DNA of 64,000 nucleotides from positions 62,001 to 126,000 of the forward strand of contig JAACJM010000084.1 of assembly GCA_013368315.1 (NCBI GenBank), read 5' to 3'. Of this stretch, positions 11,401-22,808 are shown in pieces; the first letter of the stretch is position 1, and every line of letters begins with the position of its first letter. The DNA is from Tetrapyrgos nigripes. Taxonomy: Eukaryota > Basidiomycota > Agaricomycetes > Agaricales > Campanellaceae. Under the pieces are notes generated by a model that was given only the letters and a program-made list of their open reading frames with translations, was not told where the DNA came from and searched no databases. Made by a program: the position numbers and the translations under genes.

Positions 11401-12397
11401 TTAATGAGCCGGCCGACCAAAAAGAAGAGAATGAAGCACAACCGGATTCTTACGAATATAAATTTCAAAGGTACGAGAACTCCAACACCCAGCCGCCTGA
11501 ATTAAATGCGGCGAAACACCAGCCTGCACCATTGAAGTGGCACCCCCTGCACACATTGAATGACCTGAGATGTTGGCATCAGGAAGAAGCATCTTCACGA
11601 GTGGGAACTTTGCTGTTGGATCTGATCCAAAGTTCTGGGCGAAGGGGGAATTGTTCGTCTCGTGAGTTGAGATAGGAAAGAAAGTGTGGAGTGGGATTGG
11701 ATGGACGGTTGGTGGTTTGAATGACGACGAGGTTGCCCTCAAAGAAACGATCAGCTTTATGTCCGGGCAGGAAAAAGGAGTACTGGTTCGGATCGGTGAT
11801 ATTTACGGAATGCCGCAACATAGTTTTGCGTCGATTGATGAGTCGTTTTTTTGAAGGATCTGTGATTTCCCCCAAGCGAAGCAACCCATGGAACCCCGTT
11901 AACACCATCGCTTTGAATAGGAAATCGTCATGTGATTGGGAGGAGGAGAGGGAATGAATGATAATGTCGAGTTGGTCATGGGACAGGGGAAGTTTTCTGT
12001 TAATGGGAGTACCCCATCGTCGTAGACAACCAGTCATTGTGCGTGTGACAAGGGATGAATTCTGGACTTGACGAATCTCGGGGTAGTGTACCTTGAGTTC
12101 ACTGGCAATACCGGAGAGATAGTTGTTGACGGATCGAGGATTGATATGCGCAGACATGAAAACTGCGTACATGCTGAGGTTCTCGGGAGTAGGAGTGATG
12201 GGGAAGTCATGAATCTTGCAGAACGTAAGGTAGGAATTTAAAGCAGAAGAATAAGAAGAAGAAGAAGAAGTATCAATAGAAAAACTGAGACAAATGGCAC
12301 GTTCGTGTATTAACTTCTCCAAACTCCAAGGCTCACGAACAGGTTGCCTGGAGTTTGGCGAAATAGAAATCATTGAAACATAGCCCCCAGCGTCCAT
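11401..12397 (-). pseudogene. Tyrosine recombinase (integrase), broken
   Basis: The first frame (12397 to about 11600) has a SAM-like N-domain (SSALNSYLTFCKIHDFPITP, NPRSVNNYLSGIASELKVHY) and the first catalytic arginine box GFHGLLRLGEIT. The second frame, shifted and ending at 11401, has ISGHSMCAGGAT, AAGCWSSRTFEIYIRK and the C-terminal tyrosine. Family members read H-x-x-R in this box. Here the arginine codon is TGT (Cys, 11551-11553), a single C-to-T step from CGT. A frameshift or small deletion near 11590-11615 removes the segment between PTR and the HxxR box. The copy should therefore be catalytically dead. Related recombinases are frequent in Agaricomycetes. Confidence 0.8.
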
Positions 12398-12565
12398 TGA
12401 GGGGGTCTAGTAATCATGCATGCAGTCATTGAGCAATAATCAACAGTCCAAAAAGAAAAGAAAAGAACAAAGGAAAAGAAATTCAAAGAAAAAGTCCGTT
12501 TCGGGAAGCAAATATCAGGAAGAAAAGGAATAATAGAAAGAAAAGGGATGGGAAAGTGAGCGAAA

Positions 12566-13978
12566 TTATTGACGGGGAGGGACATTTGATGGAGGAGGTT
12601 TGGCGGGAAGAATGGAGGAAGGGGGAGTGGTTTTGTTGGGAAGGAGGGGACATTTAGAGCTTCTGTGAGAAGGGAGCTCGCAGACGTTGCAAATATGAAG
12701 ACGTGTGCAAGTACTTGCAGAGGCAGAGCAAAATCCCATGTTCCAATTGTTACAAGGGACTCTGGATTTGGTAGGCATGGTGTGGTTAGATCTCTGGGGA
12801 GCTTCATCAACACATGATCCTGTGTCGCTGATGTGAGATTCTCTGAGATCAGAGAAGAGGCTGAAATTGGTGAAACGGATGGAACGGGAATTAGCGATGC
12901 GAGAGCGGACAGCTTTGTCGAAATGAATGACTCAGGGATAGAAAGTCTTCTTGACAGCTGCGAACTGCTGATGAATGTATTCCCCATAAGCCCTGACATC
13001 CGACTCGAGATGAGGAAAAATGCGAGTATAAGCTGTCGCAACTTTATGCCACACCACGCCCCACTCGTTGGAGTCAGTGATTTGCTTTGATGGGACCTGG
13101 TTCCCAAATCCGATCTGGATTCCGTCTGCCAGGTCTTCTGTTCGATCCTCCATGTACGTGTTTGAGTACAAAGAGGTGAAGACCACGTCGAGATTAACTG
13201 GTTTACTGAGCAGAATAGCTTTAAGCTCAGATTCAGGGAGGTCTGGGCAAAGAGGAGACAATTGGAGGGAGCAGAGAGCTTTCTTGGGGTCTTCAAGATT
13301 CTTGGATAGAAGATGTAGAGTTTGACGACAGATAGGGGAAAGATCGTCCATAGCAACCACTGACAATGGATTGCCCCTGGACCAGGGATATTCTGTGTCG
13401 TCCTCCTTCTATGCCTTCTTGCTTGGGAAAGGTGAATCAACAAGGGGATCGGGAGTGTCATGATTGTCTGGCAACTCATCTGGACTGCAGGCTCTTTTCT
13501 TCCCTCTACTAACTGCTTCCTCCTCTTCTTTATCTGCGTTATCCAGCATCTCCAAGAATGCAGCCAAGCCACCTTTCCGATCCTGATCTGACATCCCCTG
13601 AACCATACGTAATTTCTCCTGTATTTCCAAAACTGCCCCAATCTTCGAATGTTGGTGTTTGCGGTAACGATTGACGATTGTGTTACACTCGGCCATCGTA
13701 ATCTTTGGAACGAGCACCTTGACCCGAGTGCAACTACTAAGGGGTGAAGCGGTGGATGATGAACCTCCACTAGTGTTGGCTGCGGTCGAGTTTGTCGCAG
13801 CAGGGTTAATCGCGGAAGTGGATGTGGTGGTGGCGGTGCCTTGGGTAATGTTATTGGCAGTTCCATCAGTACCGGTAGGAACGTTGGCAGAAGCGGAGGG
13901 ATCGCCACCAGTGTTCGAGGTGGGAGTGTTGGCATCACCAGGGTTCGAAGTAGAAGCATTATCATTGGTAGTGGCCAT
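12566..13978 (-). pseudogene. Gag-like zinc-finger protein with two nonsense codons
   Basis: One frame of 471 codons runs from the ATG at 13978 to a TAA at 12566, interrupted only by TAG at 13411-13409 and TGA at 12934-12932. It has a Ser/Thr-rich N-terminus, a helical middle (EIQEKLRMVQGMSDQD), a basic stretch, a conserved block (SPICRQTLHLLSKNLEDPKK, DLADGIQIGFGNQ, WGVVWHKVATAY) and a C-terminal Cys/His cluster CNNWNMGFC...CTRLHICNVC...H...C. This layout matches the Gag-like nucleic-acid-binding protein that accompanies the recombinase in related elements. Both stops are one C-to-T change from Gln (CAG) and Arg (CGA). The recombinase follows 168 bp downstream on the same strand. Confidence 0.75.
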
Positions 13979-14199
13979 AGGGGAGTGAATGGAATGATGT
14001 AGAGTGATTTGAGCGAAAAATTTCTCGAGTGAACGGCGAGTGAACGAGAGAAATAAACTAAGGGGAAAGAACAGAAAGGGAAAGTATATATAAGGTGAAT
14101 GATGGAAATATGAAAAAAGATGAAGCATGTGGGGAAGGGTGTAAGAGGAATGTTTGAGGAGGATGTTTGGAAGGATGTAGGAGACTAGCAATTTCACCG

Positions 14200-15358
14200 A
14201 ATTGTGATTGGATCACAAACTGCTAGTAAGGAGGGTCCGATCTCGATGAGATGTACGAACCAAGATGGAGGATAGGAAAGGATAAGGAGTGGAGGAAGTG
14301 AGAATGCGAGACTCTGTGAAGCACTCACAATTAGACTATATTAAAGTAAACATTAACCACGAATTTTTGAATTGGAATATTTCCGCATTTGCCGGACTGC
14401 TCCACATGGGACCGTTCGTAGGCCGAACTTCTAGTACTTAGGTCCGGCAACAAGAAAAAACGCGGGATTTATTCTCATTCAAAATTTTCGTCCAAATATG
14501 CACCCATTATTATTATTCTTATTATTGATACACCGCTCCAACTAGCTACTACCAGAAGACTTTACATCAAAAACGACGGGCGAAGGAGGCTAGCCGTGGA
14601 ATCATTTGCTGATTCAGCGGGGCAAGCAACAGGGCAGTAGGGACAACGTCCTGGAGAGTACTAGGGTAGACCGTCTACCACCCCGAAGCGCTACTAGGCG
14701 GCGCAGAGACATATGACGTGCGTCTCAATGCGAGAGAGAGCAGAGCAAACAGATGGCCGGGGGTACAGTGTAGAGCAGTGCAGAGAGTACTCCCTGCCGT
14801 GTCAGTCGATCGATTGCAAGCAGTTGAGCCAAAATTGAACGTTCATCTATCATTGAAACACTAAGTAATGATTGTTTCAAGCTTGAGATCTTGAGAGTTC
14901 TCGTACTCAGCTTATTGTCCTGGTTAGCTGGCAAGAAATTTGTGACACTCGTTTCCAACTCGTTTCGTGACGTCACGCCTCTTTTACTCTTACTATCACC
15001 ATCTGCCCTTCCTTTATCTACTAGCTTTATAGAACACTCGAAGATGGCATCAAATTGCTAAAATCAAAACTTCTAAGCATCCTCTAAAGTAGAAGGACCG
15101 TGAAAACTCAAGAAACTGTGTATATTACTTCGCAAGTCTCAAGTTACTATCGTGGAGGAAAGGACAGAGAAACAGACAAGTTTATTATTTCATTGGAAGA
15201 TTGCAAGCTGACCACATTTTTTCGAGCTCGTACTACGTAGTGCGAGTGTACACCGTTTGTCCCAAAAATATTATCAAGCATAAATAGTAAGCAGTAAAAA
15301 ACGACTCTAAAACTGTCCTTCATTTGAATTGACCCTTCTAATATTTCACGGCCCGACC
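14200..15358. other. Intergenic, no gene recognised
   Basis: AT-rich DNA with a short ATT microsatellite near 14505-14530. It probably contains the end of the Gag/recombinase element and the 3' flank of the PKS gene. No coding exon is supported. Confidence 0.5.
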
Positions 15359-18300
15359 CTAGTTAGCCAATCCCATCCGAATAGAAACTTGCTTGACGAT
15401 GTCCGCAACGGAGTTACAGGCCTGCAACGCATGATGGTCAAAGTTTGCTCCGATGTAGATCAAGTTGAGCTTCTCCATAAGCTCAATGGACATCATCGAA
15501 TCAAAGCCCAACGTCACCAACTCGGTATTCTGCTTGATATCCGCAGCACTGACCGCCGAAGTTTCAGATACAAGCTGCAACACCTGTTCCGGCATCTCCA
15601 TCTTGTCAAACCCGTGGATTCCGCTGACATTCGCAGATCCGTTCGCATGTCCGTTCATCCCACTTTCCTCTACCACATCATCCACCTCCATATACTCCTC
15701 GTCAAGAACTGCGCCCGTCTCTTCCTTGAATGCAACCCAAAACTTGTTCCTCGCAAACGGATACGTGGGTAAACTGACACAAGCCACCGAGTCCTCCGTC
15801 TGTTGACCAAACACCTCACGCCAGTTCACTTTAGCTCCTGCATTCGAACTGGTGTAGAACTGAGCCAAAGACCCCGTCAACGTCGTCCATGGACTTTGTT
15901 GTTTCCTAATCGACGGCAACAACAACCCCGGAGATCCTGCTTCCTTGACGAGTGGGTTCCACTTCAACATCGGTAACAAACTGGCGTGAGGGCCGATTTC
16001 GATCCATGTATCCACCTTTTTGAAGGAAGGAGTGGAGAGGAAGGCTCTGATACCCGTCTCGAACTGTACCGGCTCAGCACAGTGCTTGGCAAAGTACTCT
16101 GCGTTAAATACAGAGGTGTCACCAGGCATCACCACCTTTCCATACAAGTTCGAGATAACTGGAAGGCTTGGAGCCTTGATAGTCGCTTTCCTAGCCACAA
16201 AGTTGGTGAGATCGCTCAACAATGGCTGCATAGCTTTGGAGTGATATCCAAAGGGAACAGCGAGAACAGTGTTCTTCGTTCCAGTTGCGTTCTTATCGAT
16301 ATACTCTTTGAATGATTTCAATGAGGCTTTGGGGCCAGAAACGACGGAGTCGGTGGGGGAGTTGATGCAGGAGACAGTGATGTCCTGGAAGCTGGATTCG
16401 CGAAGGAGATCACGGATTTGGGAAGCGGAAAGAGCGACGGCCATCATGCCTGTAGCGTCTGTCTCACACTTCTGGACCATGAGACGGACACGGGTGGCAA
16501 CAATCATGAGAGCATCCTCGAGGCTCAGGACGTTCGCGATGACGAGGGCAGCGTATTCTCCGAGACTGTCCGTACAAGAATTTAGTCAGTATACATTTCG
16601 GTCTCCGAAAGGAAGGAACCACAAACCTATGCCCAACCACCGCCGAAGGCTTCACACCCCAACTCATCCACAACTTGGCCAAACCATATTCCAGCGCGAA
16701 AATCGCAGCTTGGTAGGCCTCGAATTCCTCCAGCGTGTTCAATCCGCTAACCTCTCCCTCGGAAATAAGAATTTGGAATACACCAGGGAACCCATTCTTC
16801 GTCAAGATGGAGTGACATTCGTCGATGGCATCCTTGAATAACTTGGAAGTCGCGTACAATGCTTTGCCCATGCCGATATACTGCACTCCCTGGCCGGAAA
16901 ACACAAAGACGACCTTGTCCTTCTCAGAGTCCACGGTCTCTTCGTCCTCTTCTCCATGATCATGCTCGTTTCCGGTTTGCTCCTCCTTCACAAAACTTGG
17001 CACAGCCCCCTCCAACTTCTTTACCAACTCTTCCCTCTCGCTCGCCACAATCGCAATCCTCCAAGGGTAGATAATCCTCCTGGCCGTAGTCGTATACGCA
17101 ATATCCCCGAGCCTCGTCGCCTTTCCCTCCTCCGTCCCAAGCCACTCAATAAACCTCCCCTTCATTTCTCCCAGTGCCTTCTCCGTCTTTGCACTCAACC
17201 CAAACACCAACTCGAGATTGCTATCCAAAGCCTTCGTGAACCGCTCAGGCTTAACGTACTCCTCTACAATCGCCCCCGAATTCGACCCCGCAGCGCCAAA
17301 GTTAGAGAGAAGAGCAACCCTAGGCTGAGTCTTGTAACTCTCGGCTGGGTCCCAACGAATCTGTTCTGTCGGAATCTTAATGTGATCCAACTCGAGAGGA
17401 GCAATGCGGGGGTTCAAAGTCTTGAACGAAACGTGTTTCGGGATGGATTTATGCTTCAACATCAACAGAATCTTGGCCAGACCTGCTGATGCAGAAGCAC
17501 TTTCTTGATGTCCGATATTCGCCTTCACCGAGGTAATGTAGAGAGGGTTTTGTTCCCTCCTCCCTCCATTCTTGGCACCCAACACTGTCCTGACACTGTT
17601 CATCTCCGTCGGATCACCAGCCTGTGTACCCGTTCCATGCGCCTCAACCACGTTGATCCTCTCTGCCTCGATACCTGATTTGTCAAGGAGTCGCTTCCAG
17701 AGCTTGGCTTGCGTAGGCGCATGAGGATGAGTGATTGAGTGGGAGGTACCAGAGTGGTTGACTTCACAAGCACGGATGATACCGTGGATGTTGTCGTTCT
17801 CCTTGATAGCGTCGGAGAGACGTTTGAGGATGAAGATACCGCAGCCTTCACCACGGGAATAACCGTCGGCAGAGGAGTCGAAGGGTTTGGACTGGCCAGT
17901 TGCGGAGAGGAAGTGGGCGCGGTCGAGGCCGAGGAAACGCTGGATAAAGGGGGAAGAAGAAAAAAGAACCGAGGTGAGTATGGTTCGAATTAGATACAGA
18001 GGGGCAATATATTAACTTACGTCTGGACTGGTGAAGATGTTGACACCTCCAGCGATGACGGCGTTACAATCGTACGTCATAAGCGCACGAGCAGCTTGGT
18101 AGATCGCAATCATCGAAGAAGAACAACCAGTGTCGACCGTGATGGACGGACCGCCCATTTGCATCACGTAGGAGGTACGTCCACTGAGGAAGGCTCTGAG
18201 GGTACCTATGTAACGACCAGGTCAATCCCAGAATCGAAGAACCAAAGAAACAAAGAGACTCACCCATCAAATAATACGCATCCACCTCATTCCTCAAATT

Positions 18301-18802
18301 CTGGATATAATCCTGTCCTCCATTCCCAATATAACACCCAAACAGCTCCTTCTTATTACTCTCCGTTGAATCCGGGACATATCCCGCATCTTCCAACGCC
18401 TCATACGCAGTATGAAGAAGGATACGTTGTTGGGGATCCATACTCCGAGCTTCTCTAGGTGAAATCTTGAAGAATTGGTTATCGAATTCGTCGACGTTGG
18501 AGATGAAGTTGCCGGTGTGGGCTTTCATGATACGTTTGGGGTTGATGTTGTGGGGAGGAAGGTATTCAGAGACTTTGAAGCGGAATTCGGGGATCTAAGT
18601 GGGTGGGCATGACGAGCAATGAATGGGAGAGGTGGATTTGAGCTCAGTTACAATCGTGGATGAATGGAAGTGGACTGACCTCGATGACAGTGTTTATTCC
18701 CTTCTCCAAGACCTCCCACAACTTGGCGACGTTCGGGGCACCAGGAAGATTAACAGCCATTCCTACAATGGCAATGTCGGGTTGATTCATTTGAGCAGAC
18801 AT
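15359..18802 (-). CDS. Compact polyketide synthase, KS-AT-ACP
   Basis: Five exons (18802-18680, 18594-18264, 18205-18021, 17939-16627, 16565-15359) join in frame to 1052 aa. The ketosynthase (about 8-430) has DTGCSSS (Cys about 179), EAHGTGT (His about 314) and NIGHQE (His about 357). The acyltransferase has [15 protein letters not shown] and GHSLGEY (Ser about 651) and ends in the [12 protein letters not shown] linker. The single carrier domain has [11 protein letters not shown] (Ser about 1007). All catalytic residues are present. There is no SAT, product-template, reductive or thioesterase domain, unlike the usual 1,700-2,200 aa non-reducing PKS whose KS it resembles. It starts with a normal [16 protein letters not shown] and stops 45 residues after the carrier serine, so it looks complete rather than truncated. 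Product unknown. Confidence 0.92.
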
Positions 18803-18946
18803 GATCTCGAGAGTGGACAACGGAAGTGGCTGGCTGTATCGAGGAGATAAGTAAGAGAGAGAGACTTTGAGGGAGACAAAGAGCTGAGAGAGAAATCTAG
18901 AAGAGCTAGTCTAACTGCCTTGAAGGTAGGTCTCGATATCAGCCTG

Positions 18947-18960
18947 GCTTTTATAGCTTC
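18947..18960 (-). promoter_or_regulatory. TATA-like box of the PKS gene
   Basis: On the minus strand AGCTATAAAAGCC lies about 150 nt before the PKS start codon, at a plausible distance for a core promoter with a leader of about 100 nt. It is supported only by the motif and its position. Confidence 0.4.
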
Positions 18961-18989
18961 TCGGTACATGAATATTACTATTCATGATT

Positions 18990-21900
18990 CTCGTTTATGG
19001 CACCAATGACTCCCCGATTAGGTGTCAGTCCTAGTCAGTCCAGAGAAGAACAGTGTTCCGATTGTTGGTAAGCGTCTAGAGTCGCTAGACTTGCTCACTA
19101 ACAGGCCTAGAAGGAATCGGCCGAGCTATCCACGCATCCAACATTTTCAAAATCAATGGACGGCCGACACTGTGCGTCGCATGTACGAGGCCGAGAATGT
19201 CAGTGCATAGCTGCAAGTAAGTCCGAGTGGATAGTTCACGTTATCTTGAGCCACTTCAATTTGCAGCCCTGACTGATAAGCGGAACAATTAGTGCGGCGG
19301 AGATGACGGATGAAGGGTAGTATGTAGTCACCGCCCAAAAAACTTCCTTGGTTACATACGAACTGGACTAGGTACAATTAAGCAATGACGCTTCAATCGA
19401 CTCTCAAAAAGTTAGAATATTGATGATGCTCGCTCATTGTGATCATAGATGGTCGAGGGATCGAATAAAGGTCTACGTGCCTGCTTCTTCGATGAGTTGA
19501 CGGGATATGCTGCAAGGATATAATACCCGCTAGAAGTAGCGCTTTTCGAGGTCTTGGGTACGACGTGTATACAGTAATCGTGAAAGGTTACAAGAAGCGC
19601 CTTGACACCATCAAATCAAACGGTTCGTCCACTTGAAATGCACAGTGGTTCTCCGACTAGGAAGGTCTACGTGCCTGATTATTTGATTCGTTAGCAGGAA
19701 ATGATCCCGTAAGGACATCATCAAGGCAAAGTATCCGCGAGTAGCACCTTTCGGGATCTTGGGTACGACGTGTAAGTATACAGCAATCGTGAAAAGTTAC
19801 AAGCGCCTTGACACCGTCCAACGTTCTGCCCACTTCAAATGCACAGCGGTTCTTCCGCATACACCTAAAAGTATGCATTCTTCGCAACCAGTTGAAGGCT
19901 CGAATGGTCTTTCCGAGACCTTCTGAGTATTCTGATCAAGTTCCTTGTTCCCTGAAAATCAGACGTCGACTTGTTCTCTTCTGTGATGTAATATCTTCCT
20001 CGGACTCGTGGTAGGCAATCCGGTGTACAGTGTTACATACAGGTTGCATATAGGAGTTAATGAAGCTGAGTAATCTTTCATCTGTTTAATGATATTCATC
20101 TTGGTCATTTGGGACGCGACTGGGATCACGGCCGAACCAATGGGAAGTGAAGGCCTTAGAGTGGGACCGGTTCTCATTGCTCGTCCAGATTATCAAGGGG
20201 GTGGCGTCGATATCCGGCACATAGGGTAGGAGGAAGGGGGAAGGGCTAGAGAATTTTCTGACCCCCTCTACGGTGGGTAGATTCTGAGTAGAAATCAGCG
20301 TATGAAGACATGAAATGCTCTGAAGACCAGTTTACCAGCCATATAACCGTAGTATATTAACAAAAAAATATCCTGGCGGCGTTTCTTATCCACTGACGTG
20401 TAAGCACAGCTATTAGGAACATTTCTGATCTGATCTGTATGCACGTGACGTTATATGTACCATATGGGTCGTTAGAATATTTTGCTTAGAGGATGTACTA
20501 GAGAATTTCGATGTCGCCCCTTGTCGTTAGAAAAAGCTCACCCATGTCTGTGCGTCACAGTGGGAGTGTAAAAGCCATGTGCACTATGGAGTCCGACCTC
20601 ATTCTGATTTCTCCCACTCCTCTGAGCCCTCGCATAACTCCAAGTCCAACCACCCGAGCCAATGTGACCCTACGAATCGCGAAAATGACCTGACATGCAT
20701 GAATCAGCGAGAAAACGGATACAAAAGACAACAAGACGTACCTAGAGCTGAGGAGATCGTGGGCAGGCAGCAGCAGCAGCATCACCACCCAGCGAGTGGC
20801 GGGATGTAATCTAAGAGGGCAATAAGTGGACGACAATGTACATATGTAACAGGTGGCTCACCGAAGCGCATAGATCCACCTTATTACTCCGAAACCACGC
20901 GTAAGGGTCTGCTCAGACCGAAAGCTACGAGCAAGTAAAGAAGAGATGGAAGTGGAGAGACCATGGGCGCGTGAGACGCGTGAATTAATAAGTAAACTAA
21001 GAAGGAACACACCTAGAGCATCGATGCAGACGGCTTCCACCTCACCACCTCAAAACATCCTATTCAATCCCAGATCCCAACAAGACGCCCCTCTCCCATC
21101 TTCACGCGGGTTGGTCCCCTACTAGTATAAGACACCGATGTGTCGACGTGTTCGACGCGTAATAGACTACTGGAGTCGGCACGGCATATAAAACGTGTCG
21201 GCGGTACATTGCCATGGAGTAGAGTTTGGAGCTGCAACCTGAAAGATGTGGCGAGGTTGTCGTGAGGCTGCTGATCAATGGAGGTGGGCGGGAAAGAATA
21301 GGGGTCCGTCGGTGACATCCCACCATGTTGCTGAGGCTGGAGACGCGAAGAAGTCACGAGGCCATCTGTTGATGGAAGGACTAGGGCAGGAAGGGGGAGC
21401 TGGGGAAGAGGAGGGGACACGTCGAGGGAGATGGTGGTGGAAGGAAAGAAAGGGATACTCACACGACGCCATAGGCCTTATCGCGTGTGGCTATGCGATA
21501 TTTGGCTCGGAATCTGATAGAATCCGGTACCGAACAGTGACAGTTAGCGCTCATTTACTCTCAATTCTCATTTGGGGCTCGCTACTCATTTCCTTTGGGG
21601 CTCCGCCTATACCTAATATCGTTCCATTCCTTATCCTCTCCACTCTTCCTCACACAGTCTCCATCTCCGAAATAGTCTATCGCACCTTCATCATCTGCGA
21701 CTCCGACAAACAACGTACGCTTTGGGATGAGCGGGACTTTGGGGGCGGGTGGGCTAGGAGAAAGGATGAGTGGTGGTTTTGGTGTGATTACCAGCACGGG
21801 ACTGAGAAGAGGCTAGGAAGCGGCGTCGAACTTTAGTCCAAGTGGAATGGCTATGAAGGTTGGCAGTGAGCATGAGCTGGGTTTGGAAGGGTCAGGATTT

Positions 21901-22808
21901 TCGCCGTAAGGTGATGCTACGGGTACAGGGGATGGGAGTGCACTGAACGAGGTACGTTGTATTTGCGTTTGAGTCCTTTGAGATTTCACTTGTTTTATGT
22001 TTCCTTGCCGTTTTCTCACTTCGTTATATACTCTATATTCGATCGGCTTGGTATTCTTTTCTCCTCACGTCTCCTCTTCTTGTTGCCTTGCGTTTTCCTT
22101 CCTTCCTTCGTCCCCTCGTTCTTTCTCGTAGCTCTACCTCCTTGACAACAATGCTTCTGCCGTTGCCCCTGCGTCTGGCTGAGCTACGTATACAACTACG
22201 ACATCAGGATACAATTCGGGCTTAGATAAGGGTGGGAATGGGGGTTCTTGTCGTAATTCGTGAGTAGGGGAGCTAGCACTGCAGCATTGCTTTTGAAGCG
22301 CATCATGTATGCTATTGCTAGGCTGGGGTCTCAACATGCAATATGCATATACGACTTTTCCTACCCTGAAACAAACCAGAAAATCGGTGCGTATTATTCT
22401 ATGTTCGCATACTATGTATCCCCGAGTCACAATGAAGACTAAGTCTCAGTACCATTCATACATGTGGCTGACGAGGTACATGCAAATGAGTTGTACAATG
22501 TGCATACGTTTCCAGGGACAACGAGTCTATTGTCCGACTCCGAAGTCACGCACTGACCGTTGCGGACGTCACTGTCAAGGACTCAAGAGAACTCAAGTCA
22601 AGCATAATGAACGCTGTGAATCCTGAGGCAGGGATACAGAGATGATATTGGCTAGCGTTTAATTGGCGCCGAAAAGCTCTTATAAAAGGACGCACAGGTT
22701 AGACGAATTCCTTCCCCATTTCCTCTCTACCGAGGATCCCCTTCCCTCTTCCCTCAAAACCAAAACGATCTCATCCTAAAATCCTGAGGAAGATATTACC
22801 ATATCATT
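18990..22808. other. Long region without a recognised gene
   Basis: Open frames of 60-196 codons occur on both strands (the longest at 21246-21836 plus), but none has splice logic, a conserved motif or neighbours that support it. The region holds a diverged tandem duplication (19468-19858), described separately, and a TATA-like AAAGCTCTTATAAAAGG at 22672-22690 that may serve the gene starting at 22809. Confidence 0.5.
19468..19858. repeat. Diverged tandem duplication, period about 194 bp
   Basis: Two copies start with AAGGTCTACGTGCCTG (19468 and 19662). They share TCTTGGGTACGACGTGTA, ACAG-AATCGTGAAA, GCGCCTTGACACC and AAATGCACAG-GGTTCT in the same order, with substitutions and small gaps between. 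No ORF is shared. It is an old local duplication of unknown role. Confidence 0.7.

Larger units (their letters stand above)
11234..14000 (-). mobile_element. Decayed Gag-like / tyrosine-recombinase element
   Basis: On the minus strand a Gag-like ORF (13978-12566) is followed by a tyrosine recombinase (12397-11401), then two 18-bp direct repeats and an A15 tract (T15 at 11234-11248). Gag-then-recombinase order recalls DIRS-type retroelements, but no reverse transcriptase or RNase H frame lies between them. It may be an internally deleted DIRS-like element, a Crypton-type element that acquired a Gag, or a copy retroposed by LINE machinery, as the A tract would suggest. Both ORFs are broken. The outer ends are not defined. 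Confidence 0.65.

Noticed and set aside
12370..13965. A 531-codon minus-strand open frame, the longest in the window
   Set aside because: It runs in another frame across the Gag-like ORF, the spacer and the start of the recombinase. Its composition (Leu, Ser, Pro, Arg runs) and lack of motifs show it is a shadow of the Gag-like frame, which has the recognisable zinc motif.
15329..17489. Plus-strand frames of 110-190 codons across the PKS
   Set aside because: They are mirror frames of the PKS coding exons.
21246..21836. A 196-codon plus-strand frame in the gene-poor region
   Set aside because: It begins in a purine-rich stretch, changes composition abruptly, and has no splice support or motif. 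The opposite strand has equally long frames.
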